From contig NZ_JACVFC010000001.1 of assembly GCF_014529935.1 (NCBI RefSeq), positions 496,001 through 560,000 on the forward strand: a stretch of 64,000 nucleotides of DNA, in the 5' to 3' direction. The DNA comes from Chitinophaga qingshengii (lineage in GTDB: Bacteria > Bacteroidota > Bacteroidia > Chitinophagales > Chitinophagaceae). Every line of letters begins with the position of its first letter. Within the stretch, counting starts at the first letter, position 1. Shown piece by piece: positions 25,932 to 33,009 of the stretch. The notes under the pieces are model-generated. The model was given only the letters and a program-made list of their open reading frames with translations, made no database searches and was not told the origin of the DNA. A program made the translations under genes and the position numbers.

Positions 25932-26732
25932 TTATTTTATCTCTTTCGCTATTACCCGCCCTATATCATTTAAGCCTTCCTGGTTGTAATGTATATCGTC
26001 CGTCATCCATTTTTTGGTGGGAAACGAAGGCGTATCACGGTATACGATCATCACTGCCGGCAATTTCCGGGCCACCGCCTGTTGTGCTTTTCTTACCTCC
26101 TCAAACCCCGCTACCGGATGGCCGGAGTAGTTGCCCGTCTGTACAATAAAAAACGGCACCTTATTTCCCAGTGAAGCGCGAAACCGCTGAATCAGGCCAA
26201 TTAATGCGGACTGGTATTCCGCCGTTGTCAAGTTCCCGCTGTTGATGGCGTTGGCATCTCTTTCTCCCTGTAACCAGATAATACCTTTGAGTACGCCCTT
26301 ACTTTTTTGCAGTACGGCGGTAGTTTTGCCGACTGCCGCTTCAAACAGCGAGCCGGTGGTATCCCAGGTGTCCATGGCGCCCAGCCTGGCTTTCGGGTGA
26401 CAACTGGCCCCGCCCCTGGCCGCCGGCACGATTATCACGGTATCGCCTGTACGCTGATGCCATGCCGCTGCAAAGGCCGGCCATACACTGCCGGTGCCGG
26501 CTTGTTCCAACTGCCGGTAAGACTCGCCAACCGGATCTTTCAGTGATACTAATGTATCTGTTTTCCATTTATATTCATATGCCGTACCGGACTCACAGAT
26601 GAGCGATCGTGCCTGGTCGCCTTTGCCCACAGCATTACTTTGCCCTGCCGCCAGGAACACGCTGCGGTGCTGCGCGCCGGCGTGTAAAGACGCCATACAA
26701 CACCCGATCAGCAGCCACTTACCAGCCCGCAT
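25932..26732 (-). CDS. SGNH-type carbohydrate acetylesterase (SASA/CE6-like)
   Basis: About 266 residues from the ATG at 26732; an in-frame ATG at 26756 adds eight residues before the signal peptide. Both starts overlap the SusD stop (14 or 38 bases), indicating translational coupling. SGNH motifs are FLAAGQSNAVG (nucleophile Ser), WLQGERDANAI and the terminal DDIHYNQEGLNDIG with the Asp and His of the triad. Relatives remove acetyl groups from sugars (sialate O-acetylesterase, CE6 xylan esterases). The signal peptide places it outside the cytoplasm. The context implies that the operon's target glycan is O-acetylated. Confidence 0.83.
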   Translation of the reverse strand: MRAGKWLLIGCCMASLHAGAQHRSVFLAAGQSNAVGKGDQARSLICESGTAYEYKWKTDTLVSLKDPVGESYRQLEQAGTGSVWPAFAAAWHQRTGDTVIIVPAARGGASCHPKARLGAMDTWDTTGSLFEAAVGKTTAVLQKSKGVLKGIIWLQGERDANAINSGNLTTAEYQSALIGLIQRFRASLGNKVPFFIVQTGNYSGHPVAGFEEVRKAQQAVARKLPAVMIVYRDTPSFPTKKWMTDDIHYNQEGLNDIGRVIAKEIK

Positions 26733-28212
26733 TCTGCTGCAGTTTATCGTTGGCATTGACCTCCGTTTGCGGAATCGGGAAATACCGGTTTCTCGCCTGC
26801 GGATTTCTTACCGGGAATACATCATTCACCGCACGCGGTATTACCTGGCGGTAGGTATCTGTACGGGATAAGTCATACCAGCGGTCGCCTTCGGCATACA
26901 ATTCCCAGCTCCGCTCCTGTAAAACAGCGGCAATAAAGGCATCTGCCGCCAGTCCTGCCGTGAGGTTACCCAGCCCGGCACGATTGCGCACTTTATTGAT
27001 ATACGTATAGGCGTCACCGGTAGCACCGTTTAAACGGGCTTCTGCTTCGGCAGCAATCAGGTATACATCTGCCATCCGTAATATTTGAATATTGGTAGCA
27101 TGAGCGCCGCCAACAGAATTGGGATCTGCGTATTTCCTTACCAGCACCGCTTTTTTGGTGACAGGCGTAATAGATGCCTGAGGGACCACCGATCCCTGTT
27201 TATTCACATAATTGGTATCCATCAGCTGGCGGCGTTTATCTCCCGGATCAAAAGAATCAAAAAACGCCTGGTAGGCAAAAGCAGAACCGAAAGAAGAATT
27301 ACCATAAGCCGGCGCGGCACTGTTAGGAGGCCCGTACAGGCTCATCATCTGGGAAGTACGGCCATTGGCGACTGATTCCGCTTCATAGGCCCAGAGGTTT
27401 TCTTTCCGGGCAACGTCTTCTTTGGCTACATTAAACACATCGGTCACATCGTCCATCAGTCCCACACCGGTGGTACTGGTGATTACTTTCTGTGCCTGTT
27501 GCAAGGCCACTGACCAGTTCTCACCATACAACGCCGCTTTGGCGTATAAGGCCTGTGCCGCCTGTTTGCTGGGGCGACCTTTTACAAGCGAAGCGCTGTA
27601 GTCAGGAAGCCCTGCGATAGCTGCTTCCAGGTCGGCGTAAATTTGTTTATACACATCTGCTTTAGGGCTCTTGCCTACATAAGCATCTTCAATTGTTTGG
27701 CTGGGCTTAGTCCTGATCACGATATCACCAAAATTTTTGGTGAGGAACCAATGAAAAAAGGCACGCATAAAGTAAGCCTCCGCCAGTATTTCCTGCTTAC
27801 GTTTCTCATTGGTCATTTTGGTATTCGGTACTTTCAGCAGTACCCAGTTAGCATTTTCTATACCGGCATAGGCATTGGACCATATATCGACGGGCGATTC
27901 CATGGTACGGCTAAAACTCACGGCTGCACTATATTCCGGGTCATAACTGAAGAGCGTGTAGGTATCCCTTCCCACCACCGGCCGGGGATATACCTGGTCG
28001 GCGCTAAAATCGGGCACAATCAACGTGGATGGCCCGGAGTACATATCCGCCAGTTTAGTGTATACGGCAGCCAGCGCAGCTTCCGCGTCTTCCGCTGTCT
28101 GGTAGAATTTTTCTGTGTAGATAGATGAATACGGCGTTTCATCCAGTTTGCTGCAAGATGCACCTGATACTGCCAGCAATCCTATAATACTATATCGAAA
28201 GAAACATTTCAT
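26719..28212 (-). CDS. SusD/RagB-family outer-membrane lipoprotein
   Basis: 497 residues. Lipobox Cys20 (LAVSGASCSKLDETP). Typical SusD features: FYQTAEDAEAALAAVYTKLA, NAYAGIENANWVLLKV, EILAEAYFMRAFFHWFLTKNFGD, ILRMADVYLIAAEAEARLNG, and C-terminal VLQERSWELYAEGDRWYDLSR. Surface glycan-binding partner of the SusC encoded 30 bases upstream. The downstream esterase gene overlaps its 3' end. A C-terminal aromatic (NAGW) ends the protein. Confidence 0.93.
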   Translation of the reverse strand: MKCFFRYSIIGLLAVSGASCSKLDETPYSSIYTEKFYQTAEDAEAALAAVYTKLADMYSGPSTLIVPDFSADQVYPRPVVGRDTYTLFSYDPEYSAAVSFSRTMESPVDIWSNAYAGIENANWVLLKVPNTKMTNEKRKQEILAEAYFMRAFFHWFLTKNFGDIVIRTKPSQTIEDAYVGKSPKADVYKQIYADLEAAIAGLPDYSASLVKGRPSKQAAQALYAKAALYGENWSVALQQAQKVITSTTGVGLMDDVTDVFNVAKEDVARKENLWAYEAESVANGRTSQMMSLYGPPNSAAPAYGNSSFGSAFAYQAFFDSFDPGDKRRQLMDTNYVNKQGSVVPQASITPVTKKAVLVRKYADPNSVGGAHATNIQILRMADVYLIAAEAEARLNGATGDAYTYINKVRNRAGLGNLTAGLAADAFIAAVLQERSWELYAEGDRWYDLSRTDTYRQVIPRAVNDVFPVRNPQARNRYFPIPQTEVNANDKLQQNAGW

Positions 28213-28242
28213 GATTGACGAGATTTTTTAAGGATGAAAACA

Positions 28243-31200
28243 TCATAACGACACCTGTACCCCTACGAGGAAAGAACGCGCGGTGGGATACACCAGGTTG
28301 TCCACCCCTATCTGTTTGTTGGAATTGCCGAACGTATTTACTTCCGGATCAAAGCCGGTATAGTTGGTGATGGTAAACAGGTTGTTGGCGCTCACATACA
28401 CCCTGGCGCCGGAAAGGCTTTTCATCTTTGGCAAACGGTAACCGAGGGTGATATTTTTACAACGCAGGAAAGAACCATCTTCCATAAAACGGTCGGTGAG
28501 CGGTAACCGGCCTCCCTGGAAACCGCTTGCATATTCATTGGAAGGATTGGTAGGCGACCAGCGGTCGACCAGTGCGGCATACAGATTCCTGCTGCCCAAT
28601 GGGTTTTCAAAGGAATAACGTACCAGGTTGTACACTTTATTACCCTGTATACCGGAGAAGAAGGCGCTGAAATCAAACTGTTTATAACTCAGATTGGTAG
28701 AGAACCCATAAGTGAAAGAAGGGTTGGCGTCTCCCACAATTGTCTGATCAGCGGCACTGATAATTTTATCATTATTAAGATCCCTTACCTTCACCCCGCC
28801 GATACGGCTACCAGAGCCATCCAATACGGTTTCACCGGTTTGATAGATACCATCAAACACATATGTTTTAAATAAACCCAGTGGCTTGCCGACCTGCATC
28901 ACCTGGTAGTTGCTGACCGCATATTCAGTGAGACCGCCCGCCAATCCGGTGAGTTTATTCCGGTTGACAGAGATATTACCGGCTACCGACCATCTCAGGG
29001 GGCCATCCAATACAATCGCATCTATAGCCAGTTCTACGCCTTTGTTTTCCATGCTGGCGAAGTTACCGGTGATCTCACCGTATCCTGATGAAGCAGGCAG
29101 ACTTCTCACAAACAGCAGGTCGTCTGTTTTCTTTTGATAGATATCAGCCGTCACATTTACCCGGTCTCTCCATAAGCCCAGATCAACGCCGAAGTTGGCC
29201 TGTACAGAGCGTTCCCATTTCAGGTCCTTATTCGCGATGCCGGTAGGCCTGATACCCGTCACCGGTCCGTGGTTGAAATAATATTGGCCCGAAGTACCCT
29301 GCAGGGACAGTGATTTATATGCATCGATAGCGCCGGCATTACCCGTAAGACCGTAGCTGAAACGGAATTTAAGGTTACTGACAGCTTCCCAGTTTTTCAC
29401 AAAAGGTTCTTCCGAAGCCCGCCATGCAACTGCCGCTGCGGGGAAAAATCCGTATTTGTTGTTAGCGCCGAACTTCGTAGAGCCGTCGACACGAGCGATC
29501 AGGTCCAGCAGGTATTTATCCCGGAAGCTGTAGTTGATACGTCCCATATAGGAATCCAGCCGGTCTTTGGAGCGGCTGCTGCTCACATTCCTTTCTGTAG
29601 CCAGTTGCAGCGCTTCATTCAGCGTAGCATCGTTGGGGAACTTACTGGCTTCAATGGTATTGGAATTCGCCAAATTGGACTGAGTAGCGAATACGCCTGT
29701 GGCCTTGAGGTAATGTTCTTTACTGAAACGTGTTTCATAGGTAAGGATACTTTCATGCAGCAATACCACGTTACGGCCGTTTACTTTTTTGGCGCTGCCG
29801 CCACCGGCTGCCAGATCGCCACTGGCGATAATGGCGCGGGGTGAATAATAATCGTTCAGCGAAGCAGATAAGACAGGGTTGAAATTAGCGCGATAGGTCA
29901 GGCCTTTCAGCGGTGTAATTTCCGCGTACAGGTTTCCCAGTGTCCGGTTAATCTGGTCCCTGTTCAGGATCATGGCCATGCCCAGCGGGTTTACGGCTTC
30001 GCGGTAACGGCTGTTCATCTGATCACCGAAAGGCCACACGGTTCCATCTTTCGTATAGGGTTGCAAGGTAGGCGGCGCTGCCATAGCAGCCCCGAGGATA
30101 CTCTGGCTCACCGCGCCCCCATCGATGCTGGAAGATCCGGTAGGGACGGTATTATTCACCACATAACTGGTCAAGATACTTGCACCCACTTTGGCCAGGT
30201 TGCTGATACGGTGATCAAAATTCAGGCGGAAAGAATAGCGTTTGAAACCAGAGCTGATTACCACCCCCTGTTGGTCGAAATAGTTAGCAGCCATGGCGAA
30301 CTGTGTTTTTTCGTTGCCACCGGAGGCAGTCACCTGGTGGTTCTGCATCGGCGCATCGCGGAAGATAAGGTCCTGCCAGTTGACGCCTCCCCCCAGCGAA
30401 GCAGGATCGTCGTATACTTTTGATTTAAACACTTCATTTTCCAATGCCGCAAATTCCGATGCATTCAGCATCTTCATTCTTTTGGTAGTACGTTGTACCC
30501 CATAATAACCGTCGTAACTCACCGTTGTTTTACCCGGCTTGCCGCGTTTGGTGGTGATGAGCACCACCCCGTTGGCGCCGCGGGCGCCATATATCGCCGT
30601 AGAGGAAGCGTCTTTCAGCACCGCTACGGATTCAATATCCCCCGGGTTGATAATGGATAAAGCGCTGAGATCATTCACCCCGCCCGAGTTGGACAGTTGC
30701 ACACCATCCACTACATATAATGGCTCTGAGGTACCATTAATAGAGTTGACCCCCCTGATACGCATACTGATGTTACCGCCGGGAGCCGCAGAGTTTTGTG
30801 TGATCTGCACACCCGCTACCCTGCCCTGCAGGCCTTGTACCACGTTGGAGATAGGCGTTTGTTTGAGGTCCGCCGTTTTTACAGAAGTGATACTGCCCGC
30901 CACATTGGCTTTCTGTTGGGTACCGTATCCTACTACCACTACTTCATCCAGGTCTTTATTACCTGTTTGCAGTACCACATTGATTACATTTCTGCCATTC
31001 ACGGCTACTTCCTGTGTAGTATAACCGGTGAATGTAAATACCAGGGTAGCATCTGGTTGTTTTAACAACAGGGAATATATTCCGTCGGGTGTTGATACGG
31101 CGCCGCCGGTAGTTCCCTTTACCCGTACAGTTACGCCAGGCAGTGCCTCGCCGCTGCCGGCGCCGGTTATCCTGCCTTTTACCGTTAACTGCTGTGCCCA

Positions 31201-31263
31201 AACCAACACGGGGAGCATGACAATTGGGAAAATTCCCATGATTCTGAGAAGATGTTTATTCAT
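28243..31263 (-). CDS. SusC/RagA-family TonB-dependent transporter
   Basis: 1006 residues. Signal peptide ending LPVLVWAQ, carboxypeptidase-regulatory-like domain (LTVKGRITGAGSGEALPGV), the SusC plug signature DEVVVVGYGTQQKANVAGSI, and GARGANGVVLITTKRG, then a long beta-barrel ending LVGVQVSL. Unlike the SusC at 16668 it has no STN domain and no nearby sigma/FecR, so it must be regulated differently; the paired palindromes upstream (31382-31413) are the best candidate. First gene of the five-gene minus-strand operon ending at 22291. Confidence 0.94.
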   Translation of the reverse strand: MNKHLLRIMGIFPIVMLPVLVWAQQLTVKGRITGAGSGEALPGVTVRVKGTTGGAVSTPDGIYSLLLKQPDATLVFTFTGYTTQEVAVNGRNVINVVLQTGNKDLDEVVVVGYGTQQKANVAGSITSVKTADLKQTPISNVVQGLQGRVAGVQITQNSAAPGGNISMRIRGVNSINGTSEPLYVVDGVQLSNSGGVNDLSALSIINPGDIESVAVLKDASSTAIYGARGANGVVLITTKRGKPGKTTVSYDGYYGVQRTTKRMKMLNASEFAALENEVFKSKVYDDPASLGGGVNWQDLIFRDAPMQNHQVTASGGNEKTQFAMAANYFDQQGVVISSGFKRYSFRLNFDHRISNLAKVGASILTSYVVNNTVPTGSSSIDGGAVSQSILGAAMAAPPTLQPYTKDGTVWPFGDQMNSRYREAVNPLGMAMILNRDQINRTLGNLYAEITPLKGLTYRANFNPVLSASLNDYYSPRAIIASGDLAAGGGSAKKVNGRNVVLLHESILTYETRFSKEHYLKATGVFATQSNLANSNTIEASKFPNDATLNEALQLATERNVSSSRSKDRLDSYMGRINYSFRDKYLLDLIARVDGSTKFGANNKYGFFPAAAVAWRASEEPFVKNWEAVSNLKFRFSYGLTGNAGAIDAYKSLSLQGTSGQYYFNHGPVTGIRPTGIANKDLKWERSVQANFGVDLGLWRDRVNVTADIYQKKTDDLLFVRSLPASSGYGEITGNFASMENKGVELAIDAIVLDGPLRWSVAGNISVNRNKLTGLAGGLTEYAVSNYQVMQVGKPLGLFKTYVFDGIYQTGETVLDGSGSRIGGVKVRDLNNDKIISAADQTIVGDANPSFTYGFSTNLSYKQFDFSAFFSGIQGNKVYNLVRYSFENPLGSRNLYAALVDRWSPTNPSNEYASGFQGGRLPLTDRFMEDGSFLRCKNITLGYRLPKMKSLSGARVYVSANNLFTITNYTGFDPEVNTFGNSNKQIGVDNLVYPTARSFLVGVQVSL

Positions 31264-31381
31264 AACTGTAGATCTTGGTATTAAACCCGGCCCAAATACC
31301 GGAATGCTGTTGGTGCTGGAATTGCCCCGAATTTTGCCAAAGAATCTGACGCAGCAAAATATTTCAGGCGCTATTTTTCAT

Positions 31382-31422
31382 GGGAACGGTCCCATCTTTT
31401 TGGGACTGTTCCCAAAAAGATG
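31382..31422 (-). promoter_or_regulatory. paired operator-like palindromes and a 13-bp hairpin upstream of SusC
   Basis: Two 12-bp near-palindromes, gggaacggtccc (31382-31393) and gggactgttccc (31402-31413), have centres 20 bp apart, about two helical turns. The second lies inside a perfect 13-bp inverted repeat (catctttttggga / tcccaaaaagatg, 31393-31422, 4-base loop). Paired GGGAAC-type dyads are the form bound by LacI-type and similar dimeric regulators. The assignment to a regulator is inference. They are 119 to 160 bases before the SusC start. Confidence 0.55.
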
Positions 31423-31462
31423 TCTTTCTACCAGATATGGGGTAAATGCGGGCATCAAAAAA

Positions 31463-31502
31463 GAAAAGGGCCTGCAAGTTTTACACTTACAGACCCTTTT
31501 TA
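31463..31502 (-). terminator. terminator after the DUF1963 gene
   Basis: About 14-bp stem with wobble pairs (aaagggtctgtaag / cttgcaggcccttt on the minus strand), 20 bases past the DUF1963 stop and followed by a T-rich run. It isolates that gene from the SusC operon downstream. Confidence 0.7.
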
Positions 31503-31520
31503 TAGCGTGGATCGTATATG

Positions 31521-32369
31521 TTACATATCCTGCAACACACACCAACAGTTATCAAAATTCTTTTTCTCCAGATCCTGTTTCCTGATCCAGAAATATAAGC
31601 GGCCCATGTCTGCCCACATCATGTTAGCATGTTCCTGGTTGCTGTCTACCTGGAGTAATAACTGCCAATCGCCGGCGTTGGCTCTCAGTTCGTCATAGGC
31701 AGGATCTTCAAACATGCTAAAGTCGCCCGTATAATCTTCATGCGTTACGATCTGGCAAAACATTTCCATCTCGCTTTGGAGATTGTCTGCATGACCTAAT
31801 GTTTTATTGGTTTCCTCATCTTTCCATACCTGTTCTCCGTACACATCTCTTTCTTCGCTGCTGAGGAAAGAGAAGGCTTTGCTCCATTTAAACGGCATGG
31901 ATACCTGCGTTTCAAATGACAGTGCGCAAGGAGAAAAACAGGCTTCGTCGCTCAGTGATTCGGGGAAATCGGGGAAGCTTAGTTCAGCGGCGGTCCCATC
32001 GAAATAAATCACCCGGAACAGGTGCTTCTCTTCTTTGGAATATCCCCCCATACTTTGATTCGCATCGAAAAAGAAAAACAGATACCCGGTATCAGGGAGG
32101 ATGTGATAGGTATCGAAAGGCTTGATTTCCGGCAGATGGAGTTGAGCGATAAACGACAGATAGTCGCCTTTATTATCAACGGGCCAGGCTATATGTTCCG
32201 GCAGATCGGGGGTACCTCCTATCCTGGAGCTGCCCGCCGGTACATCGTTATAGTCCTGGATCGGGGTGAGATGATACCGGATAGTATCTTTCATAAGGGC
32301 GTCCATCTGAGGCTTATGCTTATCCAGATTGCTGGCTGTCAGGGCGTTGTAAAACAACTGTTTATTCAT
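31521..32369 (-). CDS. DUF1963 (YwqG-like) protein
   Basis: 282 residues from the ATG at 32367-32369. The frame stays open for 70 more codons upstream, but that stretch is AT-rich, lysine-rich and unlike the family, so the internal Met is chosen. Family marks are SSRIGGTPDLPEHIAWP near the N-terminus, LSFIAQLHLPEI, GYLFFFFDA and the C-terminal LLLQVDSNQEHANMMWADMGRLYFWIRKQDL. Cytoplasmic by absence of a signal. The family is widespread in bacteria with no settled function; some members sit in toxin-immunity neighbourhoods. Divergent from the lanthipeptide-like gene at 32655. Confidence 0.85.
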   Translation of the reverse strand: MNKQLFYNALTASNLDKHKPQMDALMKDTIRYHLTPIQDYNDVPAGSSRIGGTPDLPEHIAWPVDNKGDYLSFIAQLHLPEIKPFDTYHILPDTGYLFFFFDANQSMGGYSKEEKHLFRVIYFDGTAAELSFPDFPESLSDEACFSPCALSFETQVSMPFKWSKAFSFLSSEERDVYGEQVWKDEETNKTLGHADNLQSEMEMFCQIVTHEDYTGDFSMFEDPAYDELRANAGDWQLLLQVDSNQEHANMMWADMGRLYFWIRKQDLEKKNFDNCWCVLQDM

Positions 32370-32654
32370 GGTATAGTAATAAATCCGGTTAAAGATAAAT
32401 GCTTTCGTCTTTTTTGGCTGGATAATTTTCTTTGTACTTTTTTTTATTATCCAGTTTGTTATTTTGAAATGTACCACAGCAGATTTTTTGCTGATATAAT
32501 CTTTCCGATTTCCACTCCATATGTTTATCCAGTGGGGGGTTACATATTTTTTTCTCTCAACAGAATTTGATATATTCAATGGTATGAAGACGGATATTCC
32601 GTTTTAACATTTTCCTGCTACGTTATGTATTTTTCAACCATCAAAGTTTAATCC

Positions 32655-32825
32655 ATGAAAAAGAAAACAATGCAAAAACTGAAGTTGGAGAAAATCAGGA
32701 TCGCTGCGCTGCATCCCGCACAAGTGAAAACCCCTGCTGGCCGTACGGGTGAAACCTTCTTCTGCCCATCGCATCCGGGCAATTGTTATACGGATGAATG
32801 CCCTCCCACTTCGCAGATTATTTAA
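32655..32825 (+). CDS. putative class I lanthipeptide-like RiPP precursor (56 residues)
   Basis: ATG at 32655, TAA at 32823-32825. The leader MKKKTMQKLKLEKIRIAAL has the Lys-rich amphipathic 'KLxLxKixIAxL' pattern common to Bacteroidota class I lanthipeptide precursors such as the pinensin type from Chitinophaga. The remainder (about residues 24-56) has three Cys (Cys37, Cys44, Cys49) and several Thr/Ser (TPAGRTGETFFCPSH, CYTDECPPTS), suited to lanthionine rings. No LanB, LanC, protease or dedicated exporter is adjacent, so it would be an orphan processed in trans. Alternatively it is a small Cys-containing peptide of another kind. Followed by a large hairpin structure at 32844. AT-rich leader upstream with no clear promoter. 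Confidence 0.65.
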   Translation: MKKKTMQKLKLEKIRIAALHPAQVKTPAGRTGETFFCPSHPGNCYTDECPPTSQII

Positions 32826-32843
32826 CGAGGAATTTTTAACAAA

Positions 32844-32920
32844 GAGGGCGTCTTATTTATGATGTGCCCCCAAAAGTGTCTAACTTTTTGGGGGCACTTC
32901 TTTACTGTTGAGATGCCCTC
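32844..32920 (+). terminator. nested hairpin (terminator or palindromic element) after the lanthipeptide-like gene
   Basis: Inner perfect 12-bp stem gtgcccccaaaa / ttttgggggcac (32864-32875 and 32886-32897, 10-base loop gtgtctaact). An outer 10-bp stem with one wobble is gagggcgtct / agatgccctc (32844-32853 and 32911-32920). It lies 18 bases after the precursor stop. The inner arms and loop resemble terminal inverted repeats of IS3-family elements, so a remnant of a mobile element is possible; a terminator role is the simpler reading. Confidence 0.55.
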
Positions 32921-32964
32921 TTATATTTTGGACATATTCCCCTTGGGTATAGTATGTCAGAAAA

Positions 32965-32992
32965 AGGAAGACCATATTTTTCCGGCCTTCCT
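32965..32992 (-). terminator. terminator of the beta-helix protein gene
   Basis: On the minus strand a 9-bp stem with one wobble (aggaaggcc / ggtcttcct) is followed by T5, 17 bases past the stop of the gene at 33010. Confidence 0.65.
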
Positions 32993-33009
32993 CTTTTTAT
33001 TCCACATGG

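Noticed and set aside
30539..31024. 161-codon plus-strand frame over the SusC plug region
   Set aside because: Shadow of the conserved SusC frame; no start context or recognisable protein.
32370..32579. 70-codon N-terminal extension of the DUF1963 protein
   Set aside because: AT-rich, Lys/Ile-rich and not family-like; the Met at 32369 starts the conserved part, so the extension is treated as leader DNA.
32864..32897. IS3-like terminal inverted repeat as evidence of an insertion sequence
   Set aside because: No transposase or second terminus was found; kept only as an alternative explanation for the hairpin.
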